DNA of 64,000 bases from Kribbella sp. VKM Ac-2568 (lineage in GTDB: Bacteria > Actinomycetota > Actinomycetes > Propionibacteriales > Kribbellaceae): assembly GCF_004345365.1 (NCBI RefSeq), contig NZ_SLVF01000010.1:248001-312000 (forward strand), read 5' to 3'. Under the pieces are notes generated by a model, which did not search any database, had not been told where the DNA came from, and saw nothing but the letters and a program-made list of their open reading frames with translations. The position numbers were made by a program, and so were the translations under genes. Positions 44,350 through 53,299 of this stretch are shown here, piece by piece (within the stretch, counting starts at the first letter, position 1; every line of letters begins with the position of its first letter).

Positions 44350-45400
44350 CGCATCCACCACCACACCTCTTGGCCCCAGCGGGTGCCGCGACCCAGCGTC
44401 CCGGTACCCACCCCAGATGGCTGCGTACCCGGTCACCAGGCCACGGGGCGAACCGCGCCGAGGCGACCTCAGTCCGGCTCCAAACGAAGCCGCAGCAGGC
44501 GCTGCGCTCCCCGCGTGGCGGCCACCGATCATCCATTCCAGCGACTAGTGACGTATGCAGTTCGTCGGGCACACACTGAAAGAGATCGACCTCACCAGCG
44601 CCGATCAGCTTCTCGGCCGGGAGGTAGCGATGTATCGCAGGCATTCGGACAGGCGCCAAGAGATCGCCGAACCAGCACAGAGTCGGCGAGGACGGTCCAG
44701 AAAACGATCGCCCATTCCGGTCGAGGAACAAGAAGCGCAGCTCGATCGCCGACTTGTCCTCGCCCGAATCCGGGCCTGGAGCCGCGTTAGGTAGAAGAGG
44801 CAAGCCGCGATCAGGGGCCAGGACACGTTCTGCGGTGACCGGCCGTCTCCGCCGGGCCGTTGGTAGCTCGGCCGAGAGGGCCATTCACCGCCTCGGGGGA
44901 CGGTCGCTCATCCCTCAGGTGGAGGTGGTCGGACGAGCCGCCGGCTCCCCTCATGGATCGGGGCCGCCCGACCACCAGCTGCGGAGGAGGCGCGTTGTGG
45001 CCTGTGCCGCTGGATTCCATCAGCGGCCGTACGGTGGGACGGGCCGCTCGGCGATGCCCCCTCAGGCCGCCAACAGCCCGCCCTAACACTGGAGGAATCG
45101 CGGGTGGCTCGACATTGAGGCCGTGCACCCTGGCCGCCGCCCCTCGCGGGGACCATCCCTCCGCTGGATTAACCGTGCCCAGGCTGCGCGATACCAACCC
45201 TTGGCGGTCGATAATCGGTGTCCGCGTCGTCAGATGCGGTCTGGGTACAGGGAGGGATGGCGGTGGTGCCTGGTGACGGCAGCCGCTGGGCGATTCCCGG
45301 CCTCAACCCCTCCATCCCAACCGAGGCTGGGAACCGCACGTGCGCTTTCCATCTCGCCCGGGTCGGTCACGCCGGGCAAAGCGATGAGGGAGGTGTAGGC
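44350..45400. other. About 1 kb without a supported gene
   Basis: Overlapping frames exist on both strands (for example 44342-44884 minus and 44555-44794 plus) but none has a recognised family, a good start signal or a consistent codon bias that would separate it from its antisense. The left end should carry the AI-2E operon promoter and the right end the STAS gene promoter. Several short GC-rich hairpins are present but none is convincing as a terminator. Confidence 0.45.
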
Positions 45401-45838
45401 GTGGACCTGACGATCAGCAGTGTGGCCCTGGCCGGCCGCGTCGTGCTCACGTTGGCCGGAGCGGCCGCAGAGGAGACCTTGGAGGGCCTGCGGGACCTGG
45501 TAAACGGGTTTCTGAGCGCGGGCCACCGAGACCTTGTGATTGACGTGAACGAGGTGGACTTCATCGACTGCAGCGCGATCGGCGTACTGGTCTGCAGCCA
45601 GACCCGCGCCCGCCGGGCGGGTGGATCCTTGGTGGTGGTCTGTGCCCGGCCCCCCACGCTGAGGCTGTTCGACCTGACCGGCCTGACCCACGCCTTCGAG
45701 ATCCACCCCGACGTCGAAACTGCTCTACACGCCGTAGACCATCCCGCGAAAGTCGTCACCATCTCCGCCGCCATCGCGGTCACCATGGCCGGGCTGGTCA
45801 CTGCGGCGTGGGTGCTGGGATTCATTGCCGGGCTCTAG
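45401..45838 (+). CDS. STAS-domain anti-sigma antagonist with C-terminal membrane helix
   Basis: Residues 1-110 form a STAS domain: LTISSVALAGRVVLTLAGAA, then DVNEVDFIDCSAIGVLVCSQ, with the candidate phosphorylation site Ser58 in DCSAIG, and SLVVVCARPPTLRLFDLTGL. This is the SpoIIAA/RsbV fold that binds anti-sigma kinases. Unlike typical members it ends in one transmembrane helix (VTISAAIAVTMAGLVTAAWV), so it should sit at the membrane. GAGGGAGG precedes GTG 45401. No partner kinase is adjacent; a role in stress signalling is inferred. Confidence 0.82.
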   Translation: MDLTISSVALAGRVVLTLAGAAAEETLEGLRDLVNGFLSAGHRDLVIDVNEVDFIDCSAIGVLVCSQTRARRAGGSLVVVCARPPTLRLFDLTGLTHAFEIHPDVETALHAVDHPAKVVTISAAIAVTMAGLVTAAWVLGFIAGL

Positions 45839-46477
45839 TAGCGGTCATGTCGCCGCCGGTGACAGGTGCCGTGTGGCGCGTGCACCGCGACTACTCTGCT
45901 GGTGGTCCGACTCCGTCGGTCGACATCATCGATGTCGTTCGACCAGCACCTGATCGAACAGATCCTGCCTGTCTGCGTGAGCGCCGAGGAGCCTCCCAGG
46001 GGCCAACAGTGCCAGCAGTGGCGATGGCGCTGGGAGCCGGCCGAACTCGCCTCGATGCCGGACGCTGAACTGTCTGGCCTGGCGGGCCAGCTATCCGCCC
46101 GCAGAAGCAACCCGGCCCCGATCAGGCTGTGCTGGTGTCGATCGGGCGCTGTGCGGGACGAACCGCAGACCCGCCATCCGGTCTCCATCGCATCCTGGAT
46201 CAACAACGGTGCGCGCGCCGCCAGGGACCCTGCCCGCTATCTCCCAGCCCGGCAGGAACCGGTCGACAGCAATCGCCCGACGCGGGACACCAACTTGTTG
46301 AACGCGGTCCTGTACCCGCCGTGTGTGGTCACGCGGCCGGTGACGCGCACTCCCGACCGGAAGGGGTGTGTGGATGCCCGAACCCGGACCCTGAGCAGTG
46401 CAATTGCCAGCTCAGCGAGTGCGCCACGCCTTACCGGCGTGCAGATTGACGACTCTGCTGCCGGGTACCGCTGAGGC
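45839..46477. other. About 640 bp, no firm gene
   Basis: A plus-strand frame (45866-46474) reads SFDQHLIEQILPVCVSAEEP and WEPAELASMPDAELSGLAGQ in its middle, which looks protein-like, but it has no recognised family and its end is Arg/Ser/Thr-rich as in out-of-frame GC-rich DNA. It may hold a decayed gene. The right end contains the promoter region of the PRC-barrel gene. Confidence 0.4.
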
Positions 46478-46834
46478 ATGTTTCCTGCAGAGAACCTACG
46501 CGACTGGCAAGGCCAGAAGGTCATCGACCACGACGGCGACAAAGTCGGCGAGTTGGAGGCGGTCTACGTCGATACCTCCACCGACCAACCAGCTTTCGTG
46601 ACAGTCAAGGTCGGCATGGTCGGGCGCCATCGGCTGGTGTTCGTGCCCGTGGAGGGCGCCACTGTCACCCCCACCACAGTCCGGGTGCGCTACCCCAAGA
46701 AGGTCATCCAGGACGCGCCGTCCATCGACACCGACGGGGAGCTGACCGGCGCCGACGAACCCAAGGTCTTCGCCCATTACGACCTTCCCTACACCGCAAC
46801 CACCGTCGGCGAGCGCCGCCTAGGCCGACGCTGA
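46478..46834 (+). CDS. PRC-barrel domain protein
   Basis: The 118-residue protein has an N-terminal PRC-barrel (residues ~5-75): LRDWQGQKVIDHDGDKVGEL, VYVDTSTDQPAFVTVKVG and FVPVEGATVTPTTVRVRYPK. The tail contains a second short segment with KVFAHYDLPY. PRC-barrels occur in RimM, photosynthetic H subunits and many stress-island proteins, where they mediate protein or surface contacts. The gene looks intact and isolated; function unknown. Confidence 0.85.
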   Translation: MFPAENLRDWQGQKVIDHDGDKVGELEAVYVDTSTDQPAFVTVKVGMVGRHRLVFVPVEGATVTPTTVRVRYPKKVIQDAPSIDTDGELTGADEPKVFAHYDLPYTATTVGERRLGRR

Positions 46835-46955
46835 GGGCCACCTTCCACTGCGGAGACCCTGAGCCCGGCCTCGGAGTGCCACCGCGCGACGCGACATCCA
46901 TGACGCTTGGGCAATCTAGCCATTCGTAGAAGCAGACGGGGTATCACTCATGCCG

Positions 46956-47359
46956 TCACGCAGCCGCCTGTCGACAGGCGCGGCAGACCGCAAGGAAGCT
47001 CAACGTGGGACGACCGCCTCCGAGCGCGAACACGCCGTCGAAGCCCGGGTTGTCGAACTCGTCCGAGCAGGGATGGAGCTTCAGCCCGCGGGCCACGGCG
47101 GTGAGGCAGCGATCCGCCTCGGCGACCCCGTCGGCGGGGATGAGGCGGGCGAAGATCGTCACGCGGTCGCGCTGGGCCGAGGCCAGGTTGAGCACGGCGT
47201 CATTCGCCTCGCGGTAGCCGACGAGGTCCGACACCGGGAACACGATGCCGCGTGCGCCGGCGCCTCGAGCGCATCAAGGGCTTCGGCAGCGTCGCCGGGA
47301 ACCCGCTCGGATCGGTGGCCTGGCGTGGACGTGACCGTCGACATCTCCAGGTCGGACAC
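46956..47359 (-). pseudogene. Amidohydrolase fragment, frameshifted
   Basis: One frame reads HRSERVPGDAAEALDALEA (47359 to ~47255). After a shift the next reads FPVSDLVGYREANDAVLNLA, RVTIFARLIPADGVAEADRC and VARGLKLHPCSDEFDNPGFD, then ends at 46956. This matches the first third of TIM-barrel amidohydrolases of the amidohydrolase-2 type, with LKLHP as a typical barrel strand. The metal ligand HxH at the N-terminus and all C-terminal ligands are missing. Dead remnant. Confidence 0.65.
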
Positions 47360-47500
47360 AGCTCGGCGGAGCGCGTTGACTCCGACGCCAACACCCCGCG
47401 CCCACAGGTCAGTGGACCGGTGGGGCGGTCGCCCGGATGAGTACCACGTCCTCCTCGTCGACGTCGGAGGGGATCGTCCCTGCGGTTTGCTGCGCTCGCA

Positions 47501-48058
47501 TCAGCGGGCCCAGCGGGCCCGCTCGCACGCTCGCACTTCGACGTCGACCAGGCCGGCCCGTTGTAGCCGTTCCAAGGTGGCGTCGGTGCCGATGAGGGAC
47601 GAGTGCACGAGGAGGAGCGCCCCGCCGGGGCGCAGGTGGGCGGGGGCCTCGTCGCACAGCGCGTCGAGGACGATCCGGCCGTCGTGGCCTGCCTCCCACG
47701 CCCGGCTCGCGCCCTGGCGGGGCACGTCGGGCCTCGGTGACGGCACGTAGGGCGGGTTGCTGACGATCAGGTCGAACTGCTCGCCGGCGACGCGTGCGAA
47801 CGTTCGGCCCCGGAGCGTTCGGACGCGGAGGCCGTGCCGGATCGCGTTGAGCGGAACGGTGAGCAGCGCTCGCCGGGAGACGTCGATCGCGGTCGTGGTC
47901 GCGCCGCACTCCGCCGCGGCGAGCGCGAGGACACCGCTCCCAGTGCAGACGTCGAGCGCCTGCGAGCCCGGGCCGATAGCCTCCTGGCGGATGGCGTCGG
48001 CCAGCATCCACGAGTCGGAGATAGGGACGAAGACACCCGGAAGGGTCAGCAGCTTCAT
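47501..48058 (-). CDS. HemK2-like class I methyltransferase (C-terminal frameshift)
   Basis: The SAM-binding motif is ALDVCTGSGVLALAAAECG, and the N-methylating active site is NPPY in DLIVSNPPYVPSP, as in PrmC/HemK and HemK2 methylases that modify release factors or related proteins. An N-terminal segment LTLPGVFVPISDSWMLA is typical of the HemK2 group. In frame the protein ends RACERARWAR at 47501. The normal tail, GPLGPLMRAQ... to ATAPPVH, is in the next frame down to 47409, so one base is missing near 47520. The last ~35 residues are lost but the core is intact. It overlaps the upstream ligase gene by ATGA. Confidence 0.8.
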   Translation of the reverse strand: MKLLTLPGVFVPISDSWMLADAIRQEAIGPGSQALDVCTGSGVLALAAAECGATTTAIDVSRRALLTVPLNAIRHGLRVRTLRGRTFARVAGEQFDLIVSNPPYVPSPRPDVPRQGASRAWEAGHDGRIVLDALCDEAPAHLRPGGALLLVHSSLIGTDATLERLQRAGLVDVEVRACERARWAR

Positions 48059-49200
48059 GCGGTGAAAACCTCTGCGAGCCACGGCACCACGCGCTCGGGG
48101 CCGAGCGCTCGGAGGTGCTCCACGGATGGGTCCTCCACGATCGCTCGTACGTCGTCCAGGCCGCCCTGCGCGTAGGGCTCGGCCGCGTCGATGAGGTCGT
48201 GAAGGCAGCGGCTGGTGGGTCGGGCTTCACCGGTGCGGAGGTCGAGGAGCTCCCCGCGGACGCCGTCGCGGAGCGCGGCCCACCGGTTCTCCGCGATCCT
48301 CCAGGTCGGGGCCGGCGGTTGGAGCTCGCCGAGGTGGTGCAGCTCGGTGAGCCTCAGGGCGAGCGCGTGCACGAGCTGGGCGATCGCGCTGGTCCGAGCA
48401 GTGGTCGCCTGCACGTCGAGGACCCGCAGCTCGAGCGTGCCGTAACGCAGGTGCGGTCGGAGCTCCCACCACCATTCCGACGCATCGGCCACGGCGCCCC
48501 CTCGGACCGCCCAGGCGAGGTCGTCGGCGAACTGCTCCCAGGAGGTGATTATCGGGGGCACGCCCTGCCGGGGCAGCAAGGAAGCGATCACCGGACGCAC
48601 CGAGCACAGGCCGGTGTCCCGTCCGGCGGCGAAGGGGGCGGCCCCTGCCAGTGCGGCCAGCTCCGGGAGGAGGTCCCGCAGCGCGTGGTAGACGCCCAGC
48701 GTGCAGTCGGCCTCGCCGAAGGTCAGATGCACCTGCAACGAGGAGACAAGCTGCCGGCCGATGACCTCCCGGTAGCGGGCGCCGAGCCCGTCGGCCCGCT
48801 CCGTGGGCGATAATGCGGCGGGTCCGTCGAGGAGGGGGTGGACGGGTGCGGCGATCGCGGCCAGGTCGGGGCCGCAGGCGGCGGCGATCAGTGCTCGACA
48901 CGAGCGCAACTCCTCGACGGCGCCCGCCACGTCCTCGTGGACGGAGGTCGCGATCTCGAGCTGGCACGCCAGCAGCTCCGGCTTCACCCGTGGGTCGCCG
49001 ATGCGGGCCACCACGGTGGCGGCATCCGCGGGCAGCCAGCTGCCCCGGTGCACCAGTAGGAGCTCTTCTTCGAACCCAATGGTCCCGGGGACGGTGCTCG
49101 AGAACAACGACCGGAGCAGTGCGGCGTCGAGGGGCGCGCCAACCGACCGGCCGGACGGCAGAGCGCCGGTGGACCTTTGGAATCCGCTCTGTTCGATCAC
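48055..49200 (-). CDS. Glutamate-cysteine ligase (GCS2) family protein
   Basis: The 381-residue protein is a carboxylate-amine ligase of the GCS2/YbdK type. Markers are the Glu-rich motif TIGFEEELLLV, PELLACQLEIATSV, LQVHLTFGEADCTLGV and ELRPHLRYGTLELRVLDVQ near the end of the active site. Such enzymes make gamma-glutamyl amide bonds; the true substrate here is unknown. GTG 49200 was chosen to fit the family N-terminus; the frame is open to 49452. The stop overlaps the start of the HemK2-like gene, so the two form an operon, a pairing also plausible for a small modification pathway. Confidence 0.85.
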   Translation of the reverse strand: MIEQSGFQRSTGALPSGRSVGAPLDAALLRSLFSSTVPGTIGFEEELLLVHRGSWLPADAATVVARIGDPRVKPELLACQLEIATSVHEDVAGAVEELRSCRALIAAACGPDLAAIAAPVHPLLDGPAALSPTERADGLGARYREVIGRQLVSSLQVHLTFGEADCTLGVYHALRDLLPELAALAGAAPFAAGRDTGLCSVRPVIASLLPRQGVPPIITSWEQFADDLAWAVRGGAVADASEWWWELRPHLRYGTLELRVLDVQATTARTSAIAQLVHALALRLTELHHLGELQPPAPTWRIAENRWAALRDGVRGELLDLRTGEARPTSRCLHDLIDAAEPYAQGGLDDVRAIVEDPSVEHLRALGPERVVPWLAEVFTA

Positions 49201-49710
49201 GGGCGGCCCACCACCGGATGGACAATTCCCAGCCCGGCTGCGGGGTGGACGGACTTGGCGTCGGTCACGGATACCCCTCTTCCGTGCCGGGCGCTGCACG
49301 CGCCCCGGCGTTCCTGAGGCTCCCCTCCGAACCCGGACCCTCAGTACCCCCTGACACGTCAGCCAACCCTCGGCAGCGCGCCTGCCGTCACTGAGCTGTG
49401 TATCCGCCGTCGACGGGAAGTGCGACCCGATGACGAAGCTCATTGTCAGCAAGTCGCGTGTCCACCAACGTCCCCGGCGCAGGAGACGACGGTGGATACA
49501 GCCGAGCCCCGAGCTCGAGCTCCAGCACGACGCGGGGCTAGCGCCTGATCACCCCGCTGACGGACTGGCGAGCTAGGTTGCTGGCAGGGGTGAACTCGTC
49601 CGCAGTCAGCCATAGATGCCGCCGAAACTTTTGTGCAGTCTGTCGTTTGCCGGTGATGTACCCGGGTACCGATTGCGCGGGAGCAGCTGGCTGCTGAGGG
49701 GCAGATACCT
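49201..49710. other. About 500 bp intergenic, no gene recognised
   Basis: The stretch includes the upstream open region of the ligase frame, which is Arg/Pro-rich and not protein-like, and the promoter region for it. No RNA gene, repeat or known protein fragment was seen. Confidence 0.45.
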
Positions 49711-50268
49711 GTGGTCTCGAAGTTGCCCCGGACCCTGGCAGCCACTCCATCAGCAGACGGCGCCCAGAGGGGATCCGCGATGACGGCAACGAGTTCCAGT
49801 GCAGTGCATAAGACAGCGTGTGTGGCAACCATGCGTGGCTGCCGTGCTTACGGCGGCCCGGCCCACGGGTGTTTCTGGGTGATCGGGGCAGGGGCGGCAC
49901 CGCCCGCTGCGGTCGACGTGGGGGGCGAGAGCAACGTCGTCTACCGGCTGATCGGCCATCCGAGGACTGGTGCGCCGGCCATGGACCATCTAGGCAACTA
50001 CCTGTACATGCCGGTGGTTCCCGGGGCGACCTCGATTGGATCCGCCCACGAAGCAGACGCGCCTGTTCATATGGTCAGCGGGGCTTTCGTAGGGTCGGAG
50101 CTGACTCCGAAGGTGGACGGCGAGATCTGGACCGTCACACCCGGCCGCCTTGGCGTGCGTGGCTCACACCTCGCCCAGCACGCAGCTCGGCTCGGGGCAC
50201 AGCCGTCCAGTTTCGATTACGCGCGGGTCCGCGCTGGGGCTCGGCCGTTCCGCAAGACCGCGTACTGA
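49711..50268 (+). CDS. Hypothetical protein
   Basis: The 185-residue frame has a protein-like middle (CFWVIGAGAAPPAAVDVGGE, VVYRLIGHPRTGAPAMDHLG, LYMPVVPGATSIGSA) and fairly good codon bias, but no family is recognised. An internal ATG at 49831 may be the real start. There is no clear signal peptide or membrane helix. It lies just before the zinc-ribbon recombinase-like pseudogene. Confidence 0.4.
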   Translation: MVSKLPRTLAATPSADGAQRGSAMTATSSSAVHKTACVATMRGCRAYGGPAHGCFWVIGAGAAPPAAVDVGGESNVVYRLIGHPRTGAPAMDHLGNYLYMPVVPGATSIGSAHEADAPVHMVSGAFVGSELTPKVDGEIWTVTPGRLGVRGSHLAQHAARLGAQPSSFDYARVRAGARPFRKTAY

Positions 50269-50387
50269 CCTAGGCCGCGGCGACAAGTACGCCAGTTGGC
50301 CACTCAACAGCCCCGGTGGGCCGCCGATGCGACGGGGTAACCCGGCGGCCCACCGGACCAGCCCGACCACACCGAGCAGGAGATCCG

Positions 50388-52195
50388 ATGAAGGCCAGTC
50401 GGCGGTTCGGCAGCACGAGCGATTTGTCGAGGGAGGCTGTGCCAGACCTGCGCACCGCGCCCCGACAGGAAATGCGTCCGTTGCGGGAACCAGCGTCCCG
50501 CACACGCCAACACCGGCGAGGGACCGGTCTGCCAAGGCTGCTACACGGGGCCCACTCGTCTTTGCGGTCGCTGCGGCGAGGTCCGCCCGATCAGAGCCCG
50601 CGCGACCGAGGGACAACCTGACCTCTGCGCCAATTGCTACTGGGGACCTATCGGTGAATGCACCCGTGTGTGGCCGGCATCGGCCCGGCCACCACGTGAG
50701 CGAACGAGGAGGCGCCTTCCAATGCCGGACGTGTCAGCCGCGGCCGCGCCGGCGGTGCAGTGACTGCGGTCGCGAGCAGCAAGTGCGAGCCAACTGGCCG
50801 ATCGGCCCGGTCTGCGATGCCTGCTACGCACGGCGCAAGCGCAACCCGCGGCCCTGCACACGCTGCCACGCCTCCCAGGTCCTCGTCGGCCGCACCGACG
50901 AGAACCGCGATCTGTGCGGACCCTGCAGCGGCACGGACATCGCCTTCGTCTGCAACCGCTGTGGCTTCCCCGGCGACATCTATGCGGACGGAGCATGCAC
51001 CCGCTGCGTCGTCGGGGACCGCGTCCGGGACCTGCTGAGCCACGACGAGAAAGGCGGCATCGCCCCGGCACTACGACCCCTTGCGGACGGGCTTATAGCG
51101 CTACACCCTCCGGTGACCGTGCTGAGGTGGCTGCAGAAATGTGCCGGCCCGAGAGTCCTGGCCCAGCTCGTCTCCCAGCGCACCGAGATCTCTCACGCGT
51201 CGCTGGACGTACTGCCCCAAGATCTAACGACTCGCCATGTCAGGGAAATACTTGTTGCCACCGGCATCCTGCCGCAGCGCCAGGAGAACCTGGCCCGCCT
51301 GGAACTCTGGCTCGACAACATCCTCAAGCAGCTGCCGCCGCGCCAGAAGCAATTCATCGCCCCCTTCGCCGAGTGGAGCATCGTTCGCGACGCTCGACGC
51401 CGCGCCGCCCGCGGCCGATACACAACCCGCGCCTGCACGCATGACCGCGCCGACATCCGCATCGCCATCAAGTTCCTGACCTGGCTCGACGAGAACCAGC
51501 TCGACCTGGCCGCCGTGGGCCAGGAGGACCTCGATCTCTGGCTCACCACCCACCCCACACTGCACCGCTCGATCGGCTCCTTCATCCGCTGGACCACCGC
51601 CCGACACCTCACCGGCCAGATCACCATCCCCACAAGACGATCGGGCCTGCCCGCCCGGTTCCTCGGGGAACGGGAACACCACGAGCAACTGAAACGGTGC
51701 CTCAACGACGAGGACCTGCCACTCGAAGTACGGATCACGGGCGCACTGATCGGGCTCTACGCCCTACCTGTCACCCGCCTCGTCGAACCGACCACCGACC
51801 GTTTCCACCGCGACCAGGGGAGTGCTTACCTGTCGATCGACCGCAATCCCGTATTGCTTCCACCCAAGCTGGCCAGGCTGATCGATCGACAGATCGCGCG
51901 AGTGGCATTCATCTCCATGCTCCGGCAACCGCACAATGACGGCCCTCGCTTCCTGCTACCCGGACTACCTCCCACCCGGCCGCTCAGCGCGGGACGGGTC
52001 CAGGTCCTGATGAAGCGGCACGGTCTCGCGGTGATCGCTGCGCGCAACACCGCGCGGATCGAAGCGGTGGCCGACCTCCCGCCGATCGTGATCAGCGACC
52101 TGTTCGGGATCTCTCCGAGAACCGCATACGCCTGGGCGCAGTACGCACAAGACAGCTGGGCAGACTATTTGGCCGTCAGCCAGGACGCCGAATAG
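50388..52195 (+). pseudogene. Zinc-ribbon/XerD-like large protein with N-terminal frameshifts
   Basis: From ~50665 to 52195 one frame encodes a zinc-ribbon array (CSDCGREQQ, CDACYARRK, CTRCHASQV, CGPCSG, CNRCGFPGD, CTRCVVGD), then a helical region (FAEWSIVRDARRRAARGRYT) and an integrase-like C-terminal domain (SIGSFIRWTTARHLTGQITI, LYALPVTRLVEPTTDRF, RNTARIEAVADLPPIVISDL). Similar proteins occur widely in actinobacteria and are loosely annotated as XerD-like; no HxxR/Tyr catalytic set is seen. Upstream the zinc ribbons continue in another frame (KCVRCGNQRPAHANTG, LCGRCGEVRPIR), and an ATG with AGGAGA lies at 50388 in a third. Two frameshifts (near 50437 and 50664) split it. Confidence 0.75.
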
Positions 52196-52354
52196 TGAAC
52201 GAGCTAGCGGGCTCGCCGGATGAGAATGGGCGTTGCAGCGCAAGCACCAGGGTTGGCTACCGCGCGGGCCGTCCCGCGGCGGAGCCGGTGTAGCCGCGCC
52301 CGCGGAAGCGGCAGCCACCGCATGGTGGCCCGGCTGGACGAGCTCAACCGGTGA

Positions 52355-52654
52355 TCAGCTCCCAACTACAGAGCCGGTATCAGGGGCCGCGGCGACTGCC
52401 CAGACCTTCTCAGTGCCGAGGCACGATGTCGCGTGTGCGACCGATGCCAGGACATAACCGCCACCCAGTGACACCGAATCACCCAATTTGGCAAACGTCT
52501 GTCCAGTAGCGTCGACCAGCGCGATCGAGCCATCGCGGAGGGCTACGGACCATCCTGGTGGCCAGGCAACATCGATGTGACGTCCAGCCTTATCGACGAC
52601 CAGGCAATTTGCAGCCTCATCCAGCACAAGGGTTCCCGGCAGCCGCGCTGCCAT
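52355..52654 (-). CDS. Hypothetical protein, beta-rich
   Basis: The 99-residue frame (TLVLDEAANCLVVDKAGRHI, DVAWPPGWSVALRDGSIALV, LGDSVSLGGGYV) resembles C-terminal beta domains of small actinobacterial lipoproteins, where a WPPGW-type strand and GD-x-V-x-LGGG are common. The N-terminal signal sequence usually present is missing, so this may be a 5'-truncated gene. No start-site signal was found. Confidence 0.5.
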   Translation of the reverse strand: MAARLPGTLVLDEAANCLVVDKAGRHIDVAWPPGWSVALRDGSIALVDATGQTFAKLGDSVSLGGGYVLASVAHATSCLGTEKVWAVAAAPDTGSVVGS

Positions 52655-52825
52655 GTTGCGCGCCGGGCGAGTGCCGCCAGGCTCTGACCGATGACGGTCC
52701 TTGTGGTCCGAGATCTAAGAGGTTCTGCGCCATTTCTGAGGGAGTGCGCTGGATGTGGCTGCGGGCATGTGAGCCGACCGTGAAAGAGAGCGGCGATCCC
52801 GCCGCGTCGACCTCACGGAGGAATC

Positions 52826-53200
52826 ATGAACCGCAGGTATTCCGCCCTCGCACTGTCGGCAGTCGCGATGGGCGCCGTGGTCCTCACCACGACCGAAGCG
52901 TCGGCCATGGGGAAAGACCCTGAAGCCGCGTCCGCGTCTCAAAGCGTGCCCGCGCCTCCCGAGTGGCCGGACGAAGGGACCGGCTACCCGGCATCCGAGG
53001 GCAAGAGCCCGGAGTACAACTACCCGAACTACGACCCGAAGTACGAAGTCGCGCCTGTGCAGGCGGCGACGGTGGGCCAGAGCCGGTCGGACGACAGCGG
53101 GGTCGAGGCTCTGCAGGCTGGTGCCTCCGCACTCGGTGGTGCGGCCGTCGCCTTTTCCGGCATGTGGCTGTACCGGCGCCGCCACGCACTGGCCGGTTAG
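52826..53200 (+). CDS. Small exported protein with C-terminal membrane anchor
   Basis: The 124-residue protein has a signal peptide (RRYSALALSAVAMGAVVLTT, cleavage near EASA), a Pro/Tyr/Glu-rich extracellular linker (PEWPDEGTGYPA, SPEYNYPNYDPKYEVAP) and a C-terminal helix GASALGGAAVAFSGMWLYRR with a basic end. This layout is that of small surface-anchored actinobacterial proteins. GGAGG precedes the ATG. No enzymatic domain. Probably a cell-surface or envelope protein of unknown role. Confidence 0.75.
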   Translation: MNRRYSALALSAVAMGAVVLTTTEASAMGKDPEAASASQSVPAPPEWPDEGTGYPASEGKSPEYNYPNYDPKYEVAPVQAATVGQSRSDDSGVEALQAGASALGGAAVAFSGMWLYRRRHALAG

Positions 53201-53299
53201 CCCCGGCCTTCGGGTTTCTCTGCGAGAGAAGTCGGCACCCGCACGCCGCTAGAGGTGGGCCGGCGCGCCGGTTGGCTGGGACCCGTTCTCCCGTCCCTG

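Noticed and set aside
43105-44790. 561-codon plus-strand frame opposite the AI-2E gene
   Set aside because: The sequence is His/Gln/Arg-rich as expected for antisense GC-rich DNA; the minus strand encodes an obvious eight-helix transporter.
44342-44884. 180-codon minus-strand frame as a gene
   Set aside because: No family, no start signal, overlaps the AI-2E start region, and the tail is Cys/Gly/Arg-rich like out-of-frame DNA.
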